The notes: a model not told the origin generated them from the letters alone. A stretch of 64,000 nt of DNA from Rikenellaceae bacterium (GCA_015060075.1 SUZE01000008.1:1-64000), one strand, 5' to 3'; counted from the stretch's first letter, positions 42,611 to 51,828 are shown. Numbers and translations are program-made.

Positions 42611-44725
42611 ATGGGAAGTATGCTCGATAATTCGATAAAGTTTGTGCAGGGCGTAGGCGAGGTGCGTGCCAAGTTGCTCGAAAAGGAGCTTGGTATCGTC
42701 ACTATGCGCGATATGCTCTACCACTTCCCATTCCGCTACATAGACCGTTCACGCACTTACAAAGTGCGTGAAGTGACCGAAGATAACGCCTCCGCCTATA
42801 TTCAACTGCGTGTTCGAGTTCTCGGCAAAGCCTTTGCCGGCGAGGGGCGCAAGCAACGTTTCTCGGTCTATTGTGCCGATGATACGGGGCGTGTGGAGTT
42901 GATTTGGTTTCGTGGCGTGAAGTGGATTGAGAAAATTATCGAGCCTAATCGTGAATATATCGTCTTTGGTCGCCCTTCCTTCTTCCGTGGCGAGTTCTCG
43001 ATGGTGCACCCCGAAATTGAGGTTGTCGAAAAAGCTCTCTCTCGTAAGGTTGAGAGTGGCTTGCAGGGTATATACTCCACAACCGAAAAACTATCAACCA
43101 CGCTCGGCGGTAAGGGGTTGTACAATATCATCTGCTCGTTGTGGGGCGTTGTGCGAAGCCATATCCACGACTATATGCCCGAATATATCGTGCGCAAGTA
43201 TGGCTTGATGTCGCTCGAAGAGGCACTCTACAATATCCACTTTCCGCAGTCGCCCGAGAAGTTGCGACAGGCGCAATATCGCCTGAAATTTGACGAGTTG
43301 TTCGGTATTCAGTTGAACATTCAGGCTCGCAGGTCGGAGCGCACAGGGCGCAGAGATGGCTTCTTCTTCCCGAAGGTGGGCGATAAGTTCAACACATTCT
43401 ACCACACGAAGTTACCTTTCGACTTGACCGAAGGTCAGAAGCAGGCGGTGCGTGATATTCGCCAAGATACCGTGTCGGGTATTCAGATGAATCGCTTGTT
43501 GCAGGGCGATGTTGGCAGTGGTAAGACCGTGGTGGCGCTGTTGTCGATGTTATTGGCTGGCGACAATGGTTTTCAGTCGTGTATGATGGTGCCGACCGAG
43601 ATTTTGGCACGACAACACTACGCCTCGATGTCGAAGATGTGCGAGGGAGTGCCGGTGCGCATCGCAATACTTACGGGAACAACCAAGACGAAGGAACGCC
43701 GAGAGATTTTAGCCGCTTTGGAGGCGGGAGAGATAGATATTTTGGTGGGAACACACGCCCTGATTGAGGATAGGGTGCAGTTCTCGAACTTGGGACTTGT
43801 GATAATTGACGAGCAACACCGCTTCGGTGTGGAGCAGAGGGCGCGATTGTGGACCAAAAATGCGCAACCTCCACATATCCTTGTGATGACCGCAACGCCA
43901 ATTCCTCGAACTTTGGCGATGACCTTGTATGGCGACCTCGATGTGTCGATTATTAAGGGATTACCTCCCGGTCGTCAGCCTATAAAGACCTACCACTACT
44001 TCGAGTCTGCCCGATTGTCGTTGCAGAACTTTATGCGCAAGCAGATTGAGCGAGGACGACAGATTTATGTGGTATATCCGTTGATTGCCGAGTCCGAGAA
44101 GATGGACTACCTCTCGTTGCAGGAGGGTTTCGATGCTATTGTGCGCGATTTTCCGCTACCTAAATATAAGGTTGCCGTTTGTCACGGCAAGATGAAACCC
44201 GACCTAAAACAGCAGGCGATGGAGGAGTTCAAAAATGGGCAGGCGGATATTTTGGTAGCAACCTCGGTTATTGAGGTGGGAGTTGATGTGCCGAATGCTA
44301 CGGTGATAGTTATCGAATCGGCGGAGCGTTTCGGATTGGCGCAGTTGCACCAGCTGCGTGGTCGTGTAGGTCGTGGCTCGGAGCAGTCCTACTGCGTGTT
44401 GATGTCGGACGAGAAGTTGTCGAAGGAGTCGAGCAAACGCTTGGAGGCGATGTGCCAGACGACCGATGGCTTTGAGTTGGCTGAGTTGGACCTGAAATTG
44501 CGTGGTGCAGGCGATATAAACGGCACAATGCAGAGTGGCGAGGCGTTCGACTTAAAAATTGCCAATCCGACCTACGACAACCAGATTTTGCAGGTGGCGC
44601 AGGCGTTGGCGATATCGCTTCTCGGTGTTGATGCTACACTCTCGCACCCCGACCACCTTGCACTGCGAGAGTTGCGTGACCGATACGCTCCCGAATACAA
44701 GACCGATTTCTCGGAGATTTCATAA
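42611..44725 (+). CDS. recG: ATP-dependent DNA helicase RecG
   Basis: This 704-aa helicase reverses stalled replication forks and processes Holliday junctions. It starts MGSMLDNSIKFVQGVGEVRA. A longer open frame begins inside ispG on the other strand and crosses the promoter, so it is rejected; ATG at 42620 is a possible alternative. It has the N-terminal wedge/OB domain, then Walker A GDVGSGKTVVAL, motif II IIDEQHRFGV, motif V EVGVDVPNATV and motif VI QLRGRVGRG. A DUF3108 gene follows after 6 bp. Confidence 0.95.
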   Translation: MGSMLDNSIKFVQGVGEVRAKLLEKELGIVTMRDMLYHFPFRYIDRSRTYKVREVTEDNASAYIQLRVRVLGKAFAGEGRKQRFSVYCADDTGRVELIWFRGVKWIEKIIEPNREYIVFGRPSFFRGEFSMVHPEIEVVEKALSRKVESGLQGIYSTTEKLSTTLGGKGLYNIICSLWGVVRSHIHDYMPEYIVRKYGLMSLEEALYNIHFPQSPEKLRQAQYRLKFDELFGIQLNIQARRSERTGRRDGFFFPKVGDKFNTFYHTKLPFDLTEGQKQAVRDIRQDTVSGIQMNRLLQGDVGSGKTVVALLSMLLAGDNGFQSCMMVPTEILARQHYASMSKMCEGVPVRIAILTGTTKTKERREILAALEAGEIDILVGTHALIEDRVQFSNLGLVIIDEQHRFGVEQRARLWTKNAQPPHILVMTATPIPRTLAMTLYGDLDVSIIKGLPPGRQPIKTYHYFESARLSLQNFMRKQIERGRQIYVVYPLIAESEKMDYLSLQEGFDAIVRDFPLPKYKVAVCHGKMKPDLKQQAMEEFKNGQADILVATSVIEVGVDVPNATVIVIESAERFGLAQLHQLRGRVGRGSEQSYCVLMSDEKLSKESSKRLEAMCQTTDGFELAELDLKLRGAGDINGTMQSGEAFDLKIANPTYDNQILQVAQALAISLLGVDATLSHPDHLALRELRDRYAPEYKTDFSEIS

Positions 44726-44731
44726 TAATAG

Positions 44732-45601
44732 ATGCCGCAACGGCGTTTAAGAGATATGTTGAGTGTGAACAGATATATAAAAGGTGCGATTTTTGCGATA
44801 CTCCTTGTTGCAGGGGTAGCGACCACCTCGGCACAGGTTTTTCAAGAGGGCGAGGTGTTGTATTATCGTGCCGCCTATCGCGCCAAGTTGGTGCCGAATA
44901 TCGAGGCGGGAGAGGTTACGGTATCGACACGCCTTGATACACTTGATGGCAAAGATATGTATCGTGTTACGGGGAATGGTCGCACCTTGCCTTTTTTCCG
45001 CTGGTTCTTCGACATGAACGACACTTACGATATATGGGTTGATAGGCAGACTCTGCGCACACAACGTTTCGAGAGCGACTTGAAGGAGGATAAATATACC
45101 TTCCGCAGCCACTATCGCTACGATTGGGACTCGATGAAGGTGCACACTTGGTCGCAAAGGCGACAGAATACACCTCGCACAAAGAAAATGGACTTAACGC
45201 CCGAAAGTATGGACGCAGTATCGCTCTACTTTAACCTTCGTTCAGTCGATTTGGAGTCGTTCCGTGAAGGCGAACACCGACAGCTCGATATGGTATTGGA
45301 GGATACTATTCGCCATCTTCGTTACCGCTATATTGGGCGCGAAAATCTGAAAGTGCCGAAGTTGGGGCGTTTCGATACGATGAAATTTGCCTGTACGCTT
45401 GGTTCTTCGGAGGAGTTTTCGTTTACTGATGGCACGGAATTTTTTATATGGATAACAAACGATGAAAACAAAATTCCGGTAATGCTTGCCTCGCCGGTGC
45501 GTGTTGGAGAGATTAGAGCCTATCTCCGCCGATACGAAGGGTTGAAATATCCACTAACTTCAAAAATAACGGAAAACGGAAAACGGAAAGCGGAAAACTA
45601 A
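44732..45601 (+). CDS. DUF3108 family exported protein
   Basis: This 289-aa protein has a signal peptide (RYIKGAIFAILLVAGVATTSAQ; an alternative start at 44756 removes eight residues). The mature part is a periplasmic beta-rich DUF3108 domain: GEVLYYRAAYRAKLVPNIEAGEVTVSTRL, FRSHYRYDWDSMKVHTW and YRYIGRENLKVPKLGRFDTMKF. The function is unknown. The last nine or so residues, ITENGKRKAEN, are encoded by a GGAAAAC heptamer array, so the native C-terminus was probably shorter. It is likely cotranscribed with recG. Confidence 0.8.
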   Translation: MPQRRLRDMLSVNRYIKGAIFAILLVAGVATTSAQVFQEGEVLYYRAAYRAKLVPNIEAGEVTVSTRLDTLDGKDMYRVTGNGRTLPFFRWFFDMNDTYDIWVDRQTLRTQRFESDLKEDKYTFRSHYRYDWDSMKVHTWSQRRQNTPRTKKMDLTPESMDAVSLYFNLRSVDLESFREGEHRQLDMVLEDTIRHLRYRYIGRENLKVPKLGRFDTMKFACTLGSSEEFSFTDGTEFFIWITNDENKIPVMLASPVRVGEIRAYLRRYEGLKYPLTSKITENGKRKAEN

Positions 45602-45605
45602 AAAC
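45571..45605. repeat. GGAAAAC heptamer array overlapping a CDS end
   Basis: Five units (GGAAAAC x2, GGAAAGC, GGAAAAC, TAAAAAC). It encodes the DUF3108 C-terminus and then supplies the stop codon. Confidence 0.85.
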
Positions 45606-45612
45606 AAAGTAT

Positions 45613-45620
45613 TATATTTG
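45613..45620 (+). promoter_or_regulatory. -7 box of the coiled-coil membrane protein gene
   Basis: TATATTTG, 19 nt before the ATG. Its -33 region falls in the heptamer array. Confidence 0.6.
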
Positions 45621-45639
45621 CAAAAAATATCTTAAAATT

Positions 45640-46563
45640 ATGGAAGAGAACAAATACGAATACAACCCCGATGAGGGTTATGACTACGAAAAGGAGGAGA
45701 ATGAGGCGGTCAAAAAGTCGCTTCGAGGTTATCGTGTGGTGATTATTTTGTTGGCAATCATCTTGGCGGGATTGTCGGTTTTATACTTCAATCTCAACCG
45801 TCAGCAGCAGGAGGATTATGCTCTGTTGCAGGCAGATAGAGATACCATTCAAAACAACCTTACTTCGCTGATTAACGAGTACGACAATTTGAAGTACCAA
45901 AATGACACCATCGCTGCGCAGTTGCAGAAGGCTACCGAGATGGTCGAACAACTCAAACGAGAGCGCCGTTTCAACTATAATAAGTTGAAGGCTTACCAGA
46001 AGGAGGTTGGTACCTTGCGTGCCGTGATGAAGAACTACCTTCGTCAAATCGACTCGCTCAATACGCTGAATAAGAAGGTTATTGGCGAAAATGTATCTCT
46101 CCGCAAAGAGATTTCTACCGCAAATCTTCGTGCAGATGTTGCCGAGGAGCGTGCTTCGGAGTTGCAGAACAAGGTGGCACAAGGCTCGGTACTTCGTGCT
46201 CGTGATATTACCCTCGTGGCACTCAATGCCAACGATAAGATTATCTCGCGCGTGAAGAATGCTGCAACTTTGCGTGTCGATTTCACCGTTGGCGCAAACG
46301 AGTTGGCAGCAGCAGGAAATCGCCCAATCTACCTCTGCATTACCTCGCCAGACGGCTATTTGCTCTCGACAGACTCGATGCCTACATTTGAATATCAGGG
46401 CGTCAAGAAGGGTTATTCGGCATCGCGTGAGGTTGATTATCAGAATGAGGACCTCGATGTCAGCATCTTCTACAAGGGTAGCGGATTTATCCCGGGCACC
46501 TACAAAATAGAGCTCTATATGAACGGAAACCTAATTGGTTCGTCTGAGGTGGCCGTAAGATAA
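45640..46563 (+). CDS. Single-pass membrane coiled-coil protein, function unknown
   Basis: This 307-aa protein has an acidic cytoplasmic N-terminus (MEENKYEYNPDEGYDYEKEE), a membrane helix at about 33-51 (VVIILLAIILAGLSVLYF), a long coiled coil (about 52-180) and a C-terminal beta-rich domain (about 188-307, with LRVDFTVGANELAAAGNRP and GSGFIPGTYKIELYM). Topology suggests a periplasmic stalk and head. Similar uncharacterised proteins occur in Bacteroidota; an envelope-structural role is inferred. Confidence 0.75.
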   Translation: MEENKYEYNPDEGYDYEKEENEAVKKSLRGYRVVIILLAIILAGLSVLYFNLNRQQQEDYALLQADRDTIQNNLTSLINEYDNLKYQNDTIAAQLQKATEMVEQLKRERRFNYNKLKAYQKEVGTLRAVMKNYLRQIDSLNTLNKKVIGENVSLRKEISTANLRADVAEERASELQNKVAQGSVLRARDITLVALNANDKIISRVKNAATLRVDFTVGANELAAAGNRPIYLCITSPDGYLLSTDSMPTFEYQGVKKGYSASREVDYQNEDLDVSIFYKGSGFIPGTYKIELYMNGNLIGSSEVAVR

Positions 46564-46636
46564 AAATCGTTTTGATAATACGAGATAACTCGCAATTAGG
46601 AATATAACTTAACATTAACTAAATAACATTACAACC

Positions 46637-46795
46637 ATGAAAAAATATGTCTGCACAGTATGTGCATGGGTTTATGACCCGGAGATTGGCGACCCCGATA
46701 GCGGTATCGCACCAGGAACAGCATTTGAGGATATCCCGGAAGATTGGGTATGTCCGGTTTGTGGAGTTGGCAAAGAGGAGTTCTCTGCTATCTAA
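46637..46795 (+). CDS. Rubredoxin
   Basis: This 52-aa protein binds one iron through two Cys-x2-Cys loops: [16 protein letters not shown] (Cys6, Cys9) and [14 protein letters not shown] (Cys39, Cys42). It is a small electron carrier in anaerobes, typically feeding rubrerythrin or oxygen/peroxide-reducing enzymes. It stands alone with a strong terminator and uses an A-rich leader rather than a Shine-Dalgarno sequence. Confidence 0.96.
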   Translation: MKKYVCTVCAWVYDPEIGDPDSGIAPGTAFEDIPEDWVCPVCGVGKEEFSAI

Positions 46796-46806
46796 AAATC
46801 AAAAAT

Positions 46807-46834
46807 CGCCGAGCAAAAACTGCTCGGCGGTTTT
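46807..46834 (+). terminator. Rho-independent terminator of the rubredoxin gene
   Basis: CGCCGAGCA-aaaac-TGCTCGGCG is a perfect 9-bp stem followed by GTTTTC. It is also positioned to serve the convergent DUF4924 gene. Confidence 0.9.
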
Positions 46835-46855
46835 CTTTCTCTTCGCTTAACAAGC

Positions 46856-47410
46856 CTACTCTTTGAACAGGTCAATCTCCCCCTTTTCAACCTTATGGAA
46901 ATAGTCGGCAAGAGTAGCGATAACGGGTGAAACAACCTCGATTGTATCAGCAACCGCCTTCTCGCCCTCTCCCTTTATGCGGTAGAGCATTGCAGCGTAG
47001 AGCGCACGGAAACACAACTCCGTATCACTCATTTCGCTCTCCTTGCCAAGGCGTGAGCGTAGCGCCGGCAGATGTTGTGCCAAGAGTGCATACCTGCTGC
47101 GATAATCTTCGCCCAACTCCTGCTGCTGCATTAATCGCAAGTGGAGGTCATGCAGGTCGTGAATAAGGTGTAGCGTGTGGTCGAGGTGTCCCGACTGCTC
47201 CTTCTGCTCCTGCGCCAACAACCCTGCAATATCCATATACCACGCCAAGAGTATCTGCTCGTGTTGTGTGTCGAGTTTGCGAGGTTTTACGAGTGTCGAA
47301 TATATCGCCTCAGGCGAAAACTGCAACGCTCGCAACAAATCCTCCAACTGCCATAAATACAAGATATATTCGGCAATATTTTCCTTTCGTTTTTGTTGTG
47401 CTATATCCAT
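46856..47410 (-). CDS. DUF4924 family protein
   Basis: This 184-aa, almost entirely helical cytoplasmic protein is found in Bacteroidota. It begins MDIAQQKRKENIAEYILYLWQLEDLLRALQF and contains LLAWYMDIAGLL and ALYAAMLYRIKGE. No enzymatic motif is visible and the function is unknown. The gene is convergent with rubredoxin. Its upstream side holds the long palindrome at 47468-47556. Confidence 0.82.
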   Translation of the reverse strand: MDIAQQKRKENIAEYILYLWQLEDLLRALQFSPEAIYSTLVKPRKLDTQHEQILLAWYMDIAGLLAQEQKEQSGHLDHTLHLIHDLHDLHLRLMQQQELGEDYRSRYALLAQHLPALRSRLGKESEMSDTELCFRALYAAMLYRIKGEGEKAVADTIEVVSPVIATLADYFHKVEKGEIDLFKE

Positions 47411-47442
47411 ATATTTTCTTTTATGTTTGTTATCTTTTTGCT

Positions 47443-47618
47443 TGTTGTACCCTAAATCGTTCCGATTGGTAAATTTTGCACCTTACTTGCGGTGTAAATA
47501 CTCACATACGACAAGTATGCTCCGTTTTCCACCACTGCGTAACGCACAAAATTTCCTCAATCGCCTCCGATTTCACCCATTGGGAAATTGCTCGTTGTAC
47601 TGTAAATCGTTCCGATTG
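47443..47618. repeat. Direct repeats flanking a long core-conserved palindrome
   Basis: Direct repeats containing TAAATCGTTCCGATTG lie at about 47443-47468 and 47593-47618. Between them, 47468-47556 folds into a long imperfect hairpin whose loop-proximal core CACATACGacaaGTATGCT (47503-47521) is shared with the palindromes at 54721 and 62263. I see no gene in 47411-47783. Confidence 0.7.
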
Positions 47619-47732
47619 CCTCTTTTTGCACTGCGCCTCGGTCGCCAAACTCCGATTTTACCCCTTGGGAGGGATTTTCTTTAACTCCTCTTTTCGGCGG
47701 CAACAAATCTTTTGGCAAAGGTAATAAAAAAC

Positions 47733-47760
47733 TCTCGTCTTTCGTCTTTCGTCTCTCGTC
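47733..47760. repeat. TYTCGTC heptamer array
   Basis: Four units (TCTCGTC, TTTCGTC, TTTCGTC, TCTCGTC), the reverse complement of the GACGARA family at 25096. It lies just upstream of the helicase promoter. Confidence 0.8.
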
Positions 47761-47767
47761 TTTTTTA

Positions 47768-47775
47768 TATCTTTG
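47768..47775 (+). promoter_or_regulatory. -7 box of the UvrD-like helicase gene
   Basis: TATCTTTG, with 8 nt before the ATG at 47784. The leader would be about 5 nt. Confidence 0.65.
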
Positions 47776-47783
47776 TAGCCACT

Positions 47784-50198
47784 ATGACGAACGAAGATAT
47801 ACTAAAAGGGTTAAACCCTGCACAACGCGCTGCTGTTGAAGCGTATAACGAGCCTTCGCTGATTATTGCCGGTGCAGGCTCGGGAAAGACACGTGTCTTG
47901 ACCACCCGCATCGCCTATATGTTGGCGCAGGGTGTATCGCCACACTCGATTTTAGCCCTTACATTTACCAATAAGGCTGCCAACGAGATGCGTGAGCGTA
48001 TCGAGATGATGGTCGGCTCGAAGAGTCGCTATATCAGTATGGGTACTTTTCACTCGGTATTTTCTCGAATTTTGCGTGAAAATGCCGAGGTGCTTGGCTA
48101 TCCGAAGGAGTATACAATTTATGAGCCTAATGATACAAAAAACCTTATCAAAACAATCCTCAAAGAGAAGGGGTTGTCCGATGATAAGTATAAACCAGGG
48201 TTTGTTGCCTCTCGAATTTCGATGGCGAAGAATAACCTGATAACCCCGGGTGCGTATATCGCCAATACATCGTTGGCTGCGGAGGATAGGCAGTTGCGAA
48301 TCCCGGAGTTTGGTGACCTCTACCTTGAATACTGCAAGCGTTGCAAGGCGAACGGAGCGATGGACTTTGACGATTTGTTGTTGCAGACAAATATCCTATT
48401 CCGTGACCACCCTGAGGTGTTGGCAAAGTATCAGGAGCGTTTCCAATATGTCTTGGTCGATGAGTATCAGGATACCAACAAAGCGCAATATATAATCATT
48501 CGCCGTTTGGCGCAGCACCACTCCCGTATCTGCGTAGTGGGCGATGATGCACAGAGTATCTACTCGTTCCGAGGGGCTAAAATCGAGAATATCCTCTCCT
48601 TCCAGCGCGATTATCCGCAGGCGAAGGTATTTAAGTTGGAGCAGAACTATCGCTCGACACAGACGATTGTCGATGCCGCAAATTCGGTTATCGACCACAA
48701 CTCCCGAAGGTTGAAAAAACGCTGCTTCTCGGAGGGTGCTACGGGCGAGAAGATTCGTATCTTCAAGGCATACACTGACCGTGAAGAGGCGGATTTGGTG
48801 GTGTCGGACTTGCGAGATAGAGTGCGTGAAAATGGTAGCGATTGGAGCGATGTAGCGATTTTGTATCGCACGAATAATCAGTCGCAGGCGTTGGAGAATG
48901 CGTTGCGTCAGCGAGGTATTCCGTACAGAATATACAAGGGTAGTTCGTTCTACGACCACAAGGAGGTCAAGGATATGCTCTCCTATATCCGCCTTATCAT
49001 AAATCCGCGCGATGACGAGGCATTCAAGCGCATTATAAACACTCCGGCACGAGGTATCGGCGATACAACGGTGGCTCGTATCGAGGCGATAGCGCAGGAG
49101 CAGCAGGTGTCGATGTGGGAGGCGGTAGATACGATGGTTGAGCGCACACCTGCCGACTCGGTTGAGAAAGCAATAGTGAAGAAAGTTACCGAGTTTGTCG
49201 GGTTGATTCGTTCGTTGTCGTTGGAGCGTGAGCAGAAAGGGTTGTATGACTTTGGTATGGAGGTGGCGGTGCGAAGTGGTTTGTTGCCATTCTACCGTTT
49301 GCAAAATACGCCGGAGGCGCAGTCGGCTGTGAGCAACTTGGAGGAGGTTGTCAATTCGATGCAGATGTTTAACGAGCAGGTTGAGGCGGAGATTCGCAAT
49401 GGCGAGCGTGAAGATTTCGAAACGGCAACAATAGATGAGTGGTTGCAATCGCTGATGCTCCTTACCGATATGGATAATAAGGAGAGCGAGGAGGATAACG
49501 ACCGAATAACGCTGATGACGGTACACTCCGCCAAAGGTTTGGAGTATGAGTATGTCTATGTTGTGGGGTGCGAGGAGAATCTCTTCCCTTCACAGCGTGC
49601 GCTCGAAACGGTCGAGGGTATTGAGGAGGAACGAAGATTGTTCTATGTTGCCTTGACCCGTGCCAAGTCATTGGCTACGCTCTCGTGTGTCGATATGCGA
49701 TTTAAGTGGGGTAATATGGAGTTCTCGAAGCCGAGCCGTTTCCTCTCGGAGATTGACGAGCAGTATGTTGAGTGCGACTTCAATCTTCACGCCAAGCCTC
49801 GTGGAGAGCAGGGTGGAGTGAAGGTTGTCGGAGGCTCGAAAGATGAGTCGGCGATAGATGCTCTGCGCCGCCGCTTCGATGTTCGCTACCAGCAAAAAGC
49901 GGAGAACGGAAAACGAAAAACGGAAAACTATTTTAATAGAGAACCTATTTTGCGACCACAACCGACTCCGCAGCGTGATGTGTCGGGGATGCGCCGTGTT
50001 GCGACCTCGACCGTTGGGCAGGTTACCTCGGAGCCGTGTGCTTACGCTATGGGAGAGCGTGTCGAACACCCTAAATTCGGCAGGGGCGAGATTGTTGAGG
50101 TTGTACCACTCGCTACCGACCATAAACTCGTAGTGCGTTTTGTGAGTGGCGAGGAGAAAACTCTGCTCTCGAAATTGGCAAAATTGACAAAATTATAA
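47784..50198 (+). CDS. UvrD/PcrA-type ATP-dependent DNA helicase
   Basis: This 804-aa SF1A 3'-5' helicase functions in repair and replication. It starts MTNEDILKGLNPAQRAAV; an upstream frame to 47712 reads through the TYTCGTC repeats and is rejected. Motifs are Walker A AGAGSGKTRVL (about 29-39), II VDEYQDTN, III GDDAQSIYSFRGA and V/VI TVHSAKGLEYEYVYVVG and RLFYVALTRAKS. In the C-terminal linker, KAENGKRKTENYF is encoded by a GGAAAAC heptamer array inserted in frame (49901-49928). A Tudor-like tail (GERVEHPKFGRGEIVEV) follows. Confidence 0.93.
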   Translation: MTNEDILKGLNPAQRAAVEAYNEPSLIIAGAGSGKTRVLTTRIAYMLAQGVSPHSILALTFTNKAANEMRERIEMMVGSKSRYISMGTFHSVFSRILRENAEVLGYPKEYTIYEPNDTKNLIKTILKEKGLSDDKYKPGFVASRISMAKNNLITPGAYIANTSLAAEDRQLRIPEFGDLYLEYCKRCKANGAMDFDDLLLQTNILFRDHPEVLAKYQERFQYVLVDEYQDTNKAQYIIIRRLAQHHSRICVVGDDAQSIYSFRGAKIENILSFQRDYPQAKVFKLEQNYRSTQTIVDAANSVIDHNSRRLKKRCFSEGATGEKIRIFKAYTDREEADLVVSDLRDRVRENGSDWSDVAILYRTNNQSQALENALRQRGIPYRIYKGSSFYDHKEVKDMLSYIRLIINPRDDEAFKRIINTPARGIGDTTVARIEAIAQEQQVSMWEAVDTMVERTPADSVEKAIVKKVTEFVGLIRSLSLEREQKGLYDFGMEVAVRSGLLPFYRLQNTPEAQSAVSNLEEVVNSMQMFNEQVEAEIRNGEREDFETATIDEWLQSLMLLTDMDNKESEEDNDRITLMTVHSAKGLEYEYVYVVGCEENLFPSQRALETVEGIEEERRLFYVALTRAKSLATLSCVDMRFKWGNMEFSKPSRFLSEIDEQYVECDFNLHAKPRGEQGGVKVVGGSKDESAIDALRRRFDVRYQQKAENGKRKTENYFNREPILRPQPTPQRDVSGMRRVATSTVGQVTSEPCAYAMGERVEHPKFGRGEIVEVVPLATDHKLVVRFVSGEEKTLLSKLAKLTKL
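49901..49928. repeat. GGAAAAC heptamer array inside the helicase gene
   Basis: Units GGAGAAC, GGAAAAC, GAAAAAC, GGAAAAC. It lies in the coding sequence between the helicase core and the C-terminal Tudor-like domain, encoding ENGKRKTEN. Confidence 0.85.
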
Positions 50199-50203
50199 CC
50201 GCA

Positions 50204-51130
50204 ATGAAACCCTTGGTTTCGGTCATCGTTACCACCTACAATCACGAGCCATACTTGGCGGAGGCACTCAATGCGATACTTTCGCAGGAGTGCGACTTTG
50301 GCGTAGAGATAATTTTGGGAGAGGATTGCAGTAGTGATAACACTTTGGGGGTATGCAAAACTTTTGCACAGCAATATCCCGACAAAATAACATTGATAAC
50401 CTCTGCCGAAAATGTCGGTTGGCGGACTAACTATCGCCGTTGTGTTGAGGCTGCGAGGGGCAAATATATCGCCTTCTGCGATGGCGATGACTATTGGTGT
50501 GATAAGAGCCGTTTGGCAGAGCAAGTGGCGCTGATGGAGCAAAATCCCAATATCGGTTTGTGCTATACGCTTGCCGAGCGCCGAGATGGAGAGGGCAGAT
50601 TGGTCGGTTGCTTTCCGATAGGGGAGGGGCATACCTCGCTCGATATGATGTTGCACGATTGGTGCGTGGAAAACTGCACAACGCTGGCGAGCCGAGAGTT
50701 GGTTTTGGACTATTACGCCACCGAAAAGCCCGAAAATCACCCCGAGTGGCTGACCGAGGATTTGCCGATGTGGCTCTATGTGGCAGCACACGCCGAGGTG
50801 GCATATATCGACAAAGCAACAGCGGTGCATCGCGTCTTTCCCGATAGCGTAAGCCACAGTACAAGCCTTGCAAAACGCCTCGCTTTTTGTGATTCGTCAT
50901 CAAACATAAAGTTGTGGTTTGACGAGCGATACAATAACTCGAAACAACGCCGCCATCTCCTGCGTGAGAGAATGAATACTGCATTGTGGGTATATTCGCA
51001 TATCGGCTCGGTGGACGATTTTGTAAAGCGTTGGTGGCAAGAAGTTAAAGAGAATAAAATGGGGGTATGCAATATTGTTGCATACGGTCTGTTTGTAAAG
51101 AAATTGTTCCGTTTGGCGAAAAATAAATGA
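50204..51130 (+). CDS. GT2 family glycosyltransferase
   Basis: This 308-aa protein has the GT-A fold. N-terminal VSVIVTTYNHEPYLAEALNAILSQ (about 5-28), EDCSSDNT and the metal-binding CDGDDYW (about 92-98) are typical of active GT2 enzymes. ENHPEWLTEDLPMW is the acceptor side. There is no membrane helix until a weak hydrophobic stretch at the C-terminus. It probably adds a sugar to a cell-surface glycan. It lies 5 bp after the helicase gene and overlaps nth by ATGA. Confidence 0.85.
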   Translation: MKPLVSVIVTTYNHEPYLAEALNAILSQECDFGVEIILGEDCSSDNTLGVCKTFAQQYPDKITLITSAENVGWRTNYRRCVEAARGKYIAFCDGDDYWCDKSRLAEQVALMEQNPNIGLCYTLAERRDGEGRLVGCFPIGEGHTSLDMMLHDWCVENCTTLASRELVLDYYATEKPENHPEWLTEDLPMWLYVAAHAEVAYIDKATAVHRVFPDSVSHSTSLAKRLAFCDSSSNIKLWFDERYNNSKQRRHLLRERMNTALWVYSHIGSVDDFVKRWWQEVKENKMGVCNIVAYGLFVKKLFRLAKNK

Positions 51131-51792
51131 GTATGAGAAGAGAGGAGCGATATAAGGCTGTAATAGAGTACTTCGAGAAGGCGATGCCTGTGGCGGAGAG
51201 TGAGTTGAACTACGAAAATCCGTATCAACTATTGGTGGCGGTCATTCTGTCGGCACAATGTACCGACAAGCGTGTGAACTTGACCACGCCTGCACTCTTC
51301 GAGGCGTATCCTACACCACATGCGATGGCGCAAGCCTCGCCAGAGGAGATTTACGAATATATCCGCAGTATCTCCTATCCGAACAATAAGGCAAAGAACT
51401 TGGCAGCAATGGCTCGAATGTTGGTTGCGGAGTTCGGCGGTGAGGTGCCGAGCGATATTGAGGAGATGATGCGCCTGCCCGGTGTCGGTCGCAAGACGGC
51501 AAATGTTGTGGGTGCGGTGATTTGGAATAAGGAGGTTATGCCCGTAGACACCCATGTTTTCCGTGTTTCGGCTCGTATTGGTCTGTCGGTCGGTGCGAAA
51601 ACCCCTCGTGCAACAGAGTTGCAACTCGAAAAATATATCCCCTCGCATCTTCTTCCGATAGCGCACCATTGGCTTATCCTGCATGGTCGCTACACCTGCC
51701 TTGCCCGCAAGCCGAAGTGCGAAAATTGTGGCATCACCGAGTGGTGCAAGTACTATCAAACGAAGCGTGTAAGCATAAAAGCGGAAAACTAA
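51127..51792 (+). CDS. nth: Endonuclease III
   Basis: This 221-aa DNA glycosylase/AP lyase removes oxidised pyrimidines. HhH motif LPGVGRKTANVV (about 118-129) supplies the catalytic lysine, and VDTHVFRVSAR (about 140-150) the catalytic Asp. The [4Fe-4S] loop is CLARKPKCENCGITEWC (about 197-213). The last residues, SIKAEN, derive from a GGAAAAC heptamer array, so the original end is uncertain. It is translationally coupled to the upstream GT2 gene. Confidence 0.94.
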   Translation: MSMRREERYKAVIEYFEKAMPVAESELNYENPYQLLVAVILSAQCTDKRVNLTTPALFEAYPTPHAMAQASPEEIYEYIRSISYPNNKAKNLAAMARMLVAEFGGEVPSDIEEMMRLPGVGRKTANVVGAVIWNKEVMPVDTHVFRVSARIGLSVGAKTPRATELQLEKYIPSHLLPIAHHWLILHGRYTCLARKPKCENCGITEWCKYYQTKRVSIKAEN

Positions 51793-51818
51793 TTGTCAAT
51801 TATCAATTGTCAATTGTC
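51783..51818. repeat. GGAAAAC unit joined to an AATTGTC heptamer array
   Basis: One GGAAAAC unit (51783-51789), a T, then AATTGTC, AATTATC, AATTGTC, AATTGTC (51791-51818). It supplies the nth stop codon and reaches the next promoter. Confidence 0.8.
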
Positions 51819-51828
51819 AATTTATTTG

